DNA of 64,000 nt. Origin: Cocos nucifera. Taxonomy: Eukaryota; Streptophyta; Magnoliopsida; Arecales; Arecaceae. The translations under genes and the position numbers were made by a program. The stretch's first letter is position 1. Every line of letters begins with the position of its first letter. The notes below the pieces were generated by a model. The model worked only from the letters and a program-made list of their open reading frames with translations. It did no database searches and was not told where the DNA came from. The stretch spans positions 766,501 to 830,500 of the forward strand of contig QRFJ01000023.1 in the NCBI GenBank assembly GCA_006176705.1. Direction: 5' to 3'. Of this stretch, positions 53,645 through 64,000 are shown in pieces.

Positions 53645-56600
53645 AGTGGTATTATGATGATGTTAGCAATTTTAGTGGTTCTTAACATAGTTTTCGTCAT
53701 GATATCGACCTCCGGGCATTGTCTATGGTTACTGGTTAAAGTGTGGCCTATGCACCTCCCACTTTGGTCGACAAACTACTCTCTCCTTTTCCTCATGCTT
53801 CTCTTTGTTTTTGCCCTTTACCATATCTAGGATGCCTATGCAAAAGGAGCTTGTCTGCTGACTATATTTATGTTTCTTATGCTTCTTTCTGTCTACATTA
53901 TTATCAACCAAAAGAAACTATTTATTTAGGAATGAATCAACCAAATCTGCCATGAAATGTTATTACGCCCACAAACCACTGCATAAATGTTGGAGTAAGA
54001 ACACTATAATTCGACTGTCTTTTGTTTATTATTTTCGTATTATCTTATAGCAGGTGTATTGATTTCTCTCCGTCATAATATAAATCATGCAGGTTCTTAC
54101 AAAATAATCTAAGCATAACGAGATCATCGATGTCCCTGAAAGGCCAATATATGCATGGAGCTTCTATTTTTTTTATGTTAGTCTGGCACTGCCTCACCAT
54201 CACATGCAGAGAGGATAGACAGAATGGCCATCCATATATGATGCCCCTCTTAGCTACAGCTTGTGTAGGCATTGATTTATTTAAGTTTTAGACCTCCAAT
54301 ACTTGGCAGATTTTGATGCCACATTATTCTTGATGCCTTTGGTTTTGTTTTATGATCTTTTAGATATACAGCGTCTGTTCACATTGTGCTCTGATCATTT
54401 GGAGTAATAGTTAATTTATTCAAAACTCCTTCACTAGCTGGAACTCTATATTCACGTGGAAACTAAGCAGTCTCGTAACCTTTCATGTGGGAGCATAAAA
54501 ATCTTTTTTTTTTTTTTTTTTTCTTTTTATTGCCTCTATTTTCTCGAATTGTAGGGGTATTATGCCATGGGAAGCAGCAAAGAGGTCAAAATAACGTGGC
54601 TAGAAAGGTACAATGATGTTTGTACGCTCCCTGACTTGCTGAATTCGAGGGAAGAATGCTTCCTCTGTTTCTGTCGGACGAACTGATCACTCTGCACGCT
54701 GCGCCGTATGCGTTAGGTGCGACAAGCTGTTTGTGTGACACGTGGTGACCACTCAGATCGAGGAGATCTAAGGTCAAGGCTGCTGGATTTGGGGACCGTT
54801 CTCCTCCATTATTTTTTTTAATTCTTAACGTAAAAAGGAATCCAGCTAGCAGCTACCGGGTTGGTGTGGTCCAACCAAGATCCGGCATGGGACGTCACTC
54901 GGTCCCCAAAGAAAAGATCACAGTATGGGACGTTCATACTGGTACATGTCTCTTTACGTCTGCTCCACTTATCCTTTATTGGTGGCCGCTGGCCAGCTGG
55001 TGTGGTTCAAATAAATAATTTTTTTGGGTAGAAGTTTCATTTGAATCATTGAAGATGGAGTGAAGCTGAACAAATGGATATGGGAAGACGTGGTTTTTAA
55101 ATTTAAGAAGATACCATTGAATTTTTTTTGAAATCTACACGAAATGTTATCTTCCAGGGTTGTGGAAGTTGCTTTCAATCACATGCTGCCACATCATTGC
55201 ACAGAAATAATTGTGCATAAAAATATCTTGTGAATAGCATTACTCTATGGTCCGAATTGGGAACAGATCAAATTATCCTTCCAAGCTTCATTTGGGTAAG
55301 CGACAGAGATATTAGCGGACAAGAAAGGAGACATAAGAGTTCACGGGTGCCTGGTTGTCAGTTCTGTCCCAACATGAGAGCAAGATTAAGATACATGAAT
55401 GGATAAACTATGATAATCTTGCATAAAAGAAAGATAAGAGTATGTGTTGTGCGGTCGTACGAGATTAGGGCTAACGTTTTGTAAATTACCCGCGACACCC
55501 TCATAATAGAATGCGGTATGTATTGACATGGTCTAGGAGATGCAAACACGAGTTTGGCCTTCATCTCTGGTTATTGAGAAGAGAGAAGTTGAAAGCAAGA
55601 TTCAACATCTCGAAATCGAATCCACAATGGCACCATCCTGTTATAGGATCCATACATGATATAGTACGAGATGGCGTGATGTATCGAGTGTCGATATGTA
55701 TACTAATTCGGTATCGATATCAATATGATATGTTCAGCATGATATGATACCGATCGGTATGATAAATGTTTGCTAAGGATTTGAACTTACAAGTTTCAAA
55801 TAGACCCAAGCCTGCAGCTCTGTTGCAAGGTGACAAGAACAAGTAGCGGACGGCCAATAAGAAAGGCATGATCGAACAAGTGCATACAATCAATATTATC
55901 AGGTTTGAATGAGCAAAATAACAAGGAGTTTAATGAAGCAAAAAAACGAAACAAATCGAACACAGTAAATTTCGAGTTTAGAAGAAAGCAATTTCCATAA
56001 TCAAGGATTTCAATGTGCGATATACTGATTTTGCATCACAGATTTAAGGGTGGTATTAAATATTTAAATAATGACGAGCAAATAAAACTATAGTAATTAG
56101 ATCCCATAACCCTTTTCTCTTTAGTCAGGTTTGTTTGTGGCATATCAGAACTCTTTCAGCGTTTGTTGTTGGTTCAATGGTCTGACATGATGGTATGCAA
56201 AGAAAGATTAGGATCCAGTAGTTAAGGAGTTCAAAAGCAAAGCCATCCAATTGGCATTGTTACAGAAGGGTTCCACGAGAAGAAAAGTCTAGACTTAAAG
56301 AAGAACAATCAAACTACCTAAACAGACACAGCACAACAAGACAGAGATGTCGATACCAAAACTATAAATTCAACAATAAATTGAATTCTAATGACACAGA
56401 TGTTGAGAAGGGTATGTTAGTTACCACCTTCAACCATCAATCCAATCAATTGCCTGCCATATCTGATGGCCAGATCGAATGTGATCACGCAACCCCAAAG
56501 ACCTGTAGCAGGTTGAAAACATGGCGGAAGCACGAAACACCTCGAGAGGTGTGCCTTCACCATCCAGTCTGCATCTAGCTAACAGTCGTCTCCTGCTGTT

Positions 56601-57460
56601 TCTTCACCATAGCAAGGTGTTTCTGCCCTGCAGACACATAAATCAATTACTTTCTGGCTGCCGCAAAACATTGCAAAGACGGCAGAATCTAACCGAATCT
56701 GCAGATGCCCCTCCTTCCAAAACTTTCTATTTCTTCGTTGCCAAATCCTGCTTGGACTCCGGGACCGCCTCTCTTTGTTCGTGCATCTGTAACTTTCTTT
56801 GTCGGAGGCTGGAGTTTCCTCCCGACCATTCCTCACTGGAGCTTTGGTATGATTGCCTCCAGCAGCTTCTGCAACCTTCCTTTTTTTCCTTCTTTGCGTC
56901 CGTCGGATTTCTCAAAACGTCGCCGTTCTGAGATGCAGAGCCTTTGGTGTTTGCCGCAAGCGCGTGCCTCAAGCGCCTAGACTGTGCCTTAGTCACCTCG
57001 TCTCGCCTGAGGGGGTAGGAGGCGCGAGAACCCTCGCCTCGAGCCTTTTGCATCTCCGACACGCCTTTAACAACTTTGTACGCATGCGACCATGTATACG
57101 TAGAAAACAATTATATGAAAGAACAACCGCATATAGTTAGTGCCGGAGATAATGGTAAACTCTTCAAACAGAGATATGAATTTTTTATTAGTGACCAATC
57201 TATGTTGACTCTTTTAATACTGTCACAAAATACCATCGCCAGCTACTTAAGCTATGGGCCTGGTCTAGTTACCAAAACAACTTAACTAAAAGCCCATAAG
57301 GATACTGGGGAAAACCTAGCTCATGTGTATTCCGAGTACCATTCATGGATAATCTGCCTAGATGCTATTGCTCTTACCAAAAGACTTCCCTATGCAAACT
57401 ATGTTGAATTTAACTCTTTAACGTGGCCTAATTATCATTTAGTCAGGATCAAGTCCTGAA
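53645..57460. other. Intergenic region, no gene recognised
   Basis: Features seen: a T19 tract at 54505-54523; a locally repetitive GGTATCGATAT/GATATGATAC stretch at 55680-55765; and a GC-richer block (56560-57060) with overlapping open frames up to 136 codons on both strands, none with a recognised domain. A GCGCCTAGACTGTGCCTTAG-like phrase near 56977 looks like dispersed repeat material. No tRNA with an interpretable cloverleaf was found. Confidence 0.5.
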
Positions 57461-57466
57461 TCAATT

Positions 57467-57816
57467 ATGATGAGTCCAATTAATTAAAGAATTATATTTT
57501 TGATAAGACTTAGAATAAAATTTTTATTCTAATCAAGATTAAATTTTCTGATGGGATGATGGGATAAGATAAGTATAGATATAAATAGAGATGATCTGAT
57601 TTTCTTCGACTTTCAAAAGAACGTGATGATTCTCATTAATCGTACGATGAAGGATAAAGAAGAAAAAATCAGCTATCTATGAAATATGGATCTGATGCTC
57701 TGTGGGCTATGTGGTCATCATGTTGGTGAGACGATGGTGTAAGGTATATTTAATTTTAATTTTGTATGAATATTGAAGTACGATCCAGGCATAAAAGATT
57801 AAATTATTCAATACAT
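57467..57816 (+). repeat. Tentative 5' LTR of the copia element
   Basis: Proposed from TGATGAGTCCAATTAATTAA to TTCAATACA, followed at 57817 by TAATATCGGAGCTC, which resembles a decayed Met-tRNA primer site (TGGTATCAGAGC). A TATA box TATAAATA lies at 57579-57586. The partner LTR lies outside the window, so both limits are uncertain. Confidence 0.35.
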
Positions 57817-57984
57817 AATATCGGAGCTCAGGATCGTATTTATGTAAAAATTTTTTAATAAATTTTTATTTATTTTTAAAAAATTAAAATCATGATTTTA
57901 TATTTTTTGGAATTGATTAAAGTTCAAGAACTTAAATTAAAGTTTTATTAATTTTTAAAAAAATAAAAAAAAATAAAATAAAAA

Positions 57985-58500
57985 AATAGGCCGGCCGTAC
58001 TGATCGATCCGTGCAGTCCGGCAAACGGGCAGCAGCCACAGCTGCTGCCATGCCGGCGGCAGGTCGGAGCTGCGGCCGTCGCTGCCTCGCGGCGGCGGTG
58101 GCTATCCGCACCGCCCAGCTGCAAGAGCCGCGGCGTAGGGAGGCGGCGGGACGGATGCGGCACAGCAGGGGGCGGGAGCCGGCGACGGCCCCCGAACCGG
58201 GCCGGGGGAAGATGGTCGCGGCGACGGGCTGTGGCGGCGGCGTTCTGTGCAGCGGCCGTGGAAACAGCGGCTTCTGCCGCCACAGTTCGAGAAGCGGGTT
58301 GTCCCGCTGTCTTCCGGCGAGGGGGGCGGTCCGCCGCCCTCTCTCTCTTGGCCTCTCCGGTGGCTGAGACAGCAAGGGGCGGCCGTTCGGCCGCCCATCC
58401 GGCGCTAGGAGAGGCGGCGGCCATGGAGAATCGGGAAGATTGGAGATTTGATCGGGAAGGAAAGAGTTTTGGACATTGGGTTTCGGATCTTAACGGATCC
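57985..58500. other. GC-rich block in the copia leader
   Basis: About 500 bases of very GC- and CpG-rich DNA (GGCCGGCCG at the left edge, repeated GGCGGC) between two AT-rich stretches. Open frames exist on both strands (for example 58424-57948 minus, 158 codons; 58011-58367 plus, 118 codons) but are Ala/Arg/Pro-rich and unrecognised. It may be part of the element's own leader or a separate insertion. Confidence 0.6.
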
Positions 58501-59493
58501 TGATCCGATAAGAGCCAAACCCATTTAATTAAAAAGAAACTTTTGCAGATAAGCTCCTGACAAGTTTAAATTATGAAAAAGGACCTGGAGGGCAGTTTTG
58601 CAATTTAGACCTTTAGGATAATTTTGCATTTTAGTCTCTGATAAAGTAATAAATTACATTAAAGTTTCCATCGATTTTTAGAATAGTTTTAAAGCTGCTG
58701 TTTTATAGAAAAGACTTCATATTTTTATTATTTACGGTTAAGTTTTTTAAGATTTTTTTATAAAATCATTATAACTCGATGATTGCTTATTCGATTTGAG
58801 TGATTTTTGAATTATTGAACTTATGATGATTTGAAAAATATTATGATTAAATTTTTTTATATAAAATAAAATATTTAAATAATTAAATTATTTAATTAAT
58901 AATTTTGCTCGCTATTATACTATTCAAGTGTGTTTTCGCAAAACCCTAAAGGATCCAAAGCACTCTATGGATCTTGGATAGCCGAGTCACCGAGGGCTAA
59001 TGATTTTTTCTCATTACAGTTCAGAAATTATATAAAACTGTATCTATTATAGTAAACTCAAAGATGACTGTAATTTGATATAAAAATTAATAGTAAAAGA
59101 TTGACTAACTTAAATTACATAAAGACAGAAAGTTCTACACCTAAAGATGAGAATAACCTCAGATTTTTATAATCATAGTTACTTAAATCATGAAAGTGCA
59201 ACTAATATGATGGGTCATAGTTTAAACATGAATTATGTGTACATGTTATAATTAATATTTTTGCTTACATACTTCATATTATTATTAGTTATGATTTATG
59301 TGATATATATTTTGGTGTTGTTTATTATGTTTAAATTTATGATTAAAATTACTTGTGACATTTATTATATGCTATGATTCTTATCCAAAGATGTTTTATA
59401 GTTATATAATAAGTGTTATTAGCAAAATTATATTATGGAATCTACATCATGATGATAATTGTAAGCATGTTTTGTTATTTATAGCCATGATCC

Positions 59494-60260
59494 CTACTTC
59501 ATTCTTGTCACATCTATCTAACATTCACACACTGAATAGATCAAATTATTCTGATTGGCACGAGCAACTTCTCATTATCTTAGGATGCCTAGATTTAGAC
59601 TTAGCCTTTCATAAACGTCAGCTAGATTTACTTATCCCCACTAGTTCTTCTGATCATAAGAAATTATCTGAAAAGTGAGAGCATTTTAATAGGTTATCTC
59701 TCATGATTATTAAAAGTTCTATAGCGAGAGACATTAGAGAATCTGTTTCTGATAATGAATTGGCCTCTAAATATCTTTTCTCTGTAGAATAACAGTTTAC
59801 CAGATCAAATAAAACCTTAGTTGGTACTTTAATGAACAAATTAACATCTATGAAATATGATGAAATTTCTGGAGTGTGAAAGCATAGTATGAAAATACAT
59901 GATATAGCTGAAAAATTAAATGATTTGGATATGACGGTATCTGAAAACTTTCTTGTCCAATTTGTTCTCAATTCTTTTCCATCCCAGTTTATCCAATTTA
60001 AGATTTACTATAACACACAAAAGGAATTATGGATAATAAATAAACTTATCTTCCAGTGTGTGCAAGAGGAAGAGAGATTAAAATATAAAGGGATCCCAAT
60101 TATTCATGTAGTTTCATAGGAATGTCCTAACAAAAAGAAGACAAAGAAAGAAAATATAGGATCCAATAATCCATCAATGAAAAATTCTTATAAATTGAAA
60201 TGTTTTTTCTACAAGAAGGAACATATCAAGAAGGATTGTGAGAAAAGAAGAAAATAGTTC
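59494..60260 (+). pseudogene. Copia gag with degenerate zinc knuckle
   Basis: The protein begins near 59494 (FLSHLSNIHTLNRSNYSDWH), with the N-terminal LNRSNYSDWHEQL typical of copia gag. It continues through SLMIIKSSIARDI, MNKLTSMKYDEISGV and the MKIHDIAEKLNDLDMTVSEN segment (59889-59950), all typical of the gag UBN2-type domain. The knuckle at 60200-60240 reads CFFYKKEHIKKDC: the second cysteine of C-X2-C is Tyr. Stops occur near 59676, 59791, 59877, 60117 and 60255. Confidence 0.8.
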
Positions 60261-60319
60261 AAAAAGAAGGATATTCCTTTATCACTTGTTTGTTTTGAAA
60301 TCAATTTTATTGATATTCC

Positions 60320-61660
60320 TTCTAATACTTGGTAGATTGATTCGAATGCTACAATTCATGTTTCTAATTCAATGCAGAGATTCCTTTCAAGCCGAAAATC
60401 AAATGATAGAAAGCGGTGAATCTTTATGGAAAATCAAATGAAGTCTAAGGTCATTATAGTTGGGACCTATAGACTTATTACAGACATTGGATTTCAATTA
60501 GATCTACATGATATTTTTTATTTTCCTTCAGTATCTAAGAATTTAATTTTTTTATCAAAACTTGATTTAGAAGATTTTTCATTTATTTTTATAAATTCAA
60601 GTTTTAAATTAATGAAAAATTCTATTTTGGTTGGTACTAAAACATTATGCAATGGATTATATAAATTAAATTTAGATTATTCTTTTGAATAATCTTTACT
60701 TGTTTTAAATATCAATGTTGGAATAAAATGTAGTATTATAAATGAGAGTTCTTCAATGCTGTGGCATAAGCGATTAGGTCACGTATCAAAAGAAAAAATG
60801 ATTATATTGGTTAAGAAAGGTGTTTTATCAAATCTAGATTTTAGTGATTTTGGTATGTGCATCAATTGAATTAAAGAAAAATAAATTAAAAGTCATAAAA
60901 AGTATGCCACTAGAAGTTAAGGACTCTTAGAATTGATACATACCGATATTTGTAGCTATTTTACACCTTATTTTGGAGGGCAAAAGTATTTTATTATCTT
61001 TATTGATGATTTCTCATGTTATGATTATGTTTTTCTGTTGCATGAAAAGTCTGAAGCTTTGAAAGCCTTTAAGGTGTACAAAGTTAAAGTAGAAAATCAG
61101 TTAGACAGAAAAATAAAGATTATGAGATTTGATAGGAGTGATGAATACTACGGCAGATATGATGAATTTGACCGTAATCTTGGACCTTTTGCCAAATTCT
61201 TAAACAGTATGGCATTATAGCACAGTATACTATGCTAAAAAATCTTCAACAAAATGGTATGGCTGAAAGGCATAATCGCACATTGATGGACATGATGAGG
61301 AGTATGATTAGTAAATCCTAATTATCCTTGAGTTTATGGAGAGAAGCCTTGAAAACTGCTATGTATATCCTAAATCGGATCCCTAGTAAGGCCATTCTCA
61401 AAACTCCTTTTGAGTTATGAACGGATAAAAAATCAAGTTTAGGACATTTACATGTTTAGGGTTGTCCAGCAGAGGCTCGATTATATAACCCACAAAAAAA
61501 AAATTGGATCCTAGAACAGTTAGTTGTTATTTTATAGGATATTTAGAAATATCAAAAAAAAATTTAAATTTTATTGTCCATCACATACCACTAGAATTGT
61601 TGAAACTGGAACTGCTAAGTTCATTAAGGATGGTGAAAATAGTGAAAGTGGTATACCGCA
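60320..61660 (+). pseudogene. Copia protease, GAG-pre-integrase and integrase
   Basis: The protease active-site phrase reads IDSNATIHVSNSM near 60337, where Asn replaces the Gly of DSG. The pre-integrase segment LWHKRLGHVSKEKMIILVKK (60760-60820) keeps both histidines. The Cys pair is reduced to CIN-stop. The integrase core has LIHTDICSYF (first Asp, ~60940), FIDDFSCYDYVFLL, an SDEYYGRYDEF region near 61140 and, in a shifted frame, NGMAERHNRTLMDMMRSMIS (Glu, ~61255). A TPFELWTDKKSSLGHL-like region follows near 61408, with a stop in place of Trp. Confidence 0.8.
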
Positions 61661-61979
61661 TAATATGGTACTATAGAAAATAAGAGAATCTCTTCTTATT
61701 ATAGTAATATCTGGAGATATTCTACTTAAGCCTGCTCAATTTGAAACTATGGAACATCAACAGGCGATTGACATACCACTTCCTGAACAGACTGTCAATG
61801 ACCCTGATCTAATTAAAAATAATCATAATAATGATATCAAAGCTGAAATATTATGAAGATCTACTAGAATTAGAAGATCGACTATTTCGGATGATTATAT
61901 TATATACTTACAAGATATGATTATGATATTGGAATAAAAAATGTTCCAATTTTATTTAAGGATGTCATGATAAATGATG

Positions 61980-62955
61980 ATTCTGAACTTTGGTTAGATG
62001 TCATGAAAGATGAGATGGAATTCATGAATAAGAATCAAGTCTAGGAACTTATCGAATTATCTGAAGAATTTAAGCCTGTTGGTTGTAAATGGATTTTTAA
62101 AACCAAATGAAATTCCAAAGATAATATCGAGAGATATAAAGCTAGACTTGCAGTAAAGGGATTCACTCAAAAAAAAAGCATTGATTATCATGAAATATTT
62201 TCTTCTATTTTTGGAAAGAATTTATTCAAAATCATTATGATATTAGTAGCTTATTTTGATTTAGAGCTACATCAAATGGATGTCAAGACAACGCTCTTAA
62301 ATGGAGATTTAAAGGAATAGATGTATATGAAATAATCTGAAGGATTTTTGTGCAAGAAAATAAAAGACTGGTATGTAAATTAAAGAAATCTATATATGAT
62401 CTTAAATAAGCTTTCAGGCAATGATACTTAAAGTTTAATCATATCATTATTTTTTTTATGTTTAAAAAAAATATTGCTGATCAATGTATATATCTGAAGA
62501 TGAATGAAAGTAAGTTTATATTTTTGATATTATATATAGATGATATCTTACTAACCAACAATAATTTGGGTCTCTTGCATGAAACCAAATTTTTTTTTTG
62601 AATATTATGACATGAAAGATATGAAAGACGCTTCTTATGTTCTTGGTATAGAAATTCATCATGATAGAAATAAGAGATTACTTGGTTTATCTCAGAGAAA
62701 TTATATTACTAGGATCCTAGAAATGTTTGAAATGTCAAGTTGCTTATCAAGTGAAGTGTCAATCGTTAAGGATGATAAATTCAGTAAATTTCAGTATTTC
62801 AGAAATGAGATTGAAAGAAATCAGATGAAGGATATACTCTATGCATCTGTAGTGGATAGTCTGATGTATGCTCAAGTATATACTTGTCATAATATCAGTT
62901 TTGCTTTGAAAATGCTTGGAAGATATCAGAGTGATCCAGGTATGGATCACTGAAA
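61980..62955 (+). pseudogene. Copia reverse transcriptase
   Basis: RVT_2 landmarks in order: MKDEMEFMNKNQV near 62004, CKWIFKTK near 62087, ERYKARLAVKGFTQ near 62131, LHQMDVKTTLLNGDL near 62270 (first catalytic Asp), LYIDDILLTNN near 62530 (catalytic DD) and DMKDASYVLGIEIHHDRNKR near 62616. It ends in LMYAQVYTCHNISFA at about 62865-62910. There are repeated stops and one or more frame changes around 62340-62500. The catalytic triad remains readable. Confidence 0.85.
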
Positions 62956-63039
62956 AGCTGCCAAGAAAGTGATGTGATATCTTCAGAAAACTAAAGACTA
63001 CATGCTTACTTATAGGATGACTGATTGATTAGAGATAAT

Positions 63040-63505
63040 CGATTATTTAGATGTAGATTATGTTGGTTGTCTCGATAGTAGAAAGTCCACATCAGATTTC
63101 ATCTTCCTGTTAACTGACGGAGCAATCTCATTAAGGAGCGCAAAACAGCGTATTATTGCCTGCTCTACTATGGAAGCTGAATATATAAGCTGCTATGAGG
63201 CTTTCTCCCATCCTCTATGGTTGAGAAAATTCATCTCAGGGCTCGAAATTATGGATTCTATTTTTAAACTGCTCAAAATTTATTTTGATAATTCTGCTGT
63301 AGTTTCTTTCTTTAACAGTAGCAAGATGATCAATGCAAACAAGCACATTGATATTAAATATCTTACTGTAAATGAGAGAATTAGTAGTCATCAGATGTCT
63401 ATTGATTCTATTGGTACTGCTTATATAATAGCTGTTCCTTTGACGAAAAGTTTAGTGCCCAAAATTTTCAAAGAGCATATAAAAGTTATGGGTATTTATC
63501 ATTGA
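63040..63505 (+). pseudogene. Copia RNase H
   Basis: It contains DVDYVGCLDSRKSTSDFIFL near 63050 (first Asp), ISLRSAKQRIIACSTMEAEY (63128-63187, catalytic Glu) and IYFDNSAVVSFFNSSKMINA then KHIDIKYLTVNERI (63280-63385), the standard Ty1/copia RNase H pattern. The reading frame from 63170 to 63505 is open for 111 codons and ends in HIKVMGIYH, which is the normal copia C-terminus. Confidence 0.85.
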
Positions 63506-64000
63506 AATATTTAATTTATAATAGACACTTATTTTGAGATCTCTTAATGATTTGATGACTGCTATTATTTTTATTTAATTACTGTTTGTATACATTATGG
63601 TTGACTTTTGTCAAAATTAAAGTAAACAGAAGTGTCATTTATATGACATAATAGTGGGACTATTATTCACAGGCATTATGGTTTTGATAGCCTATGTATT
63701 CTAGCATATAAGATTGGGGTAAGTAAGAATTATTGATGTCATGATACATGGAAGAAAGTATGTTAGTTGAGATGTATAACTGCTATGATCTGCATTAATG
63801 ATTTTTTACTTAATCAAAATATAAAGGATCTTTAAGGAATAGATAATTGGGCAAATTTTTATAAAATGGGTGCATACTCGTCAGGTCAATTTCAAAATTC
63901 TGATTCAAGATTGTTATTTTTGAAAAATTAAATATATATTTATTTATTTTTAAAATATTTTGATAAAATCAAAAAGTTAATTTTAAGTAAAAATATAAAT
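63506..64000. other. Copia 3' end, AT-rich, window edge
   Basis: A purine-rich stretch ATAGTGGGAC at 63648-63657 is in the right place for a polypurine tract. What follows (TATTATTCACAGGC...) may be the 3' LTR. No convincing match to the proposed 5' LTR was seen by eye. Confidence 0.4.

Larger units (their letters stand above)
57467..64000 (+). mobile_element. Ty1/copia retrotransposon, decayed, running off the right edge
   Basis: Order on the plus strand: tentative 5' LTR (57467-57816), a long leader with a GC-rich block, gag (59494-60260), protease, integrase, RT, RNase H (to 63505), a purine-rich ATAGTGGGAC (63648-63657), then DNA that may be the start of the 3' LTR. Integrase before RT is diagnostic of Ty1/copia. 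Dozens of stops show that it is inactive. The 3' LTR cannot be compared because the window ends. Confidence 0.85.

Noticed and set aside
53561..53830. 89-codon frame starting with a Val-rich stretch
   Set aside because: Begins in the GTG microsatellite and has no homology-like motif.
56521..57140. Overlapping 90-136-codon frames on both strands near 56.7 kb
   Set aside because: No conserved domain, splice structure or consistent codon pattern was seen; likely dispersed repeat DNA.
57932..58503. Several Ala/Arg-rich open frames on both strands
   Set aside because: Product of extreme GC content; overlapping in all frames with no recognised domain. Kept as a composition anomaly only.

Overview
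This window is nuclear DNA from a plant, most likely a monocot and quite possibly a palm. The organism is inferred from the spliced WRKY gene, the AT-rich intergenic DNA and the style of the transposons; no search was run. There is one convincing host gene, a three-exon WRKY group IIc transcription factor at about 49.06-53.19 kb. It resembles WRKY57. Almost everything else is layered, decayed transposon DNA.

Layout. 1-3.86 kb: the 5' part of a minus-strand Ty3/gypsy element (protease, gag, primer-binding site, complete 1380-bp LTR). 3.86-11.67 kb: a second Ty3/gypsy family (family A, Tat-like because pol carries a second RNase H). Its pol abuts an inverted block of its own LTR tandem repeat, and its 3' LTR is swollen to 2.5 kb by about 42 copies of a 45-bp repeat. 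11.9-15.7 kb: a minus-strand hAT transposase pseudogene (ZMYM1/DUF4371 type) split by a 1317-bp solo LTR with a 5-bp target duplication. 16.3-20.8 kb: a second hAT element (BED/DUF659/dimerisation type) in one copy of a duplicated segment. 21.1-22.4 kb: a GC-rich MULE-like element with 9-bp target duplications, then a foldback element and a MITE.

25.7-31.4 kb: a Tat-type LTR element (family B) without pol. It keeps LTRs, the start of gag and a spliced antisense gene; its middle ~4.2 kb is inverted, and both breakpoints can be located. 31.5-35.1 kb: the 3' part of a minus-strand LINE, interrupted by a tandem array. 35.8-44.0 kb: a second family B copy (3' LTR plus antisense gene), whose LTR holds a pol-deleted family A element of 6016 bp with a perfect 5-bp target duplication. 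44-49 kb: intergenic DNA and the WRKY promoter. 53.2-57.4 kb: intergenic DNA. 57.4 kb to the end: a decayed Ty1/copia element whose leader contains a GC-rich block.

The repeats form a readable history: family B insertion, family A nested inside it; hAT insertion, then copia insertion and LTR-LTR recombination. Nearly every transposon ORF has many stops, often explicable as C-to-T (or G-to-A) changes, so none looks autonomous. The most unusual points are the reconstructable inversion inside the family B element, the reciprocal expansion of different tandem arrays in two copies of family A, and the antisense spliced gene carried by family B.
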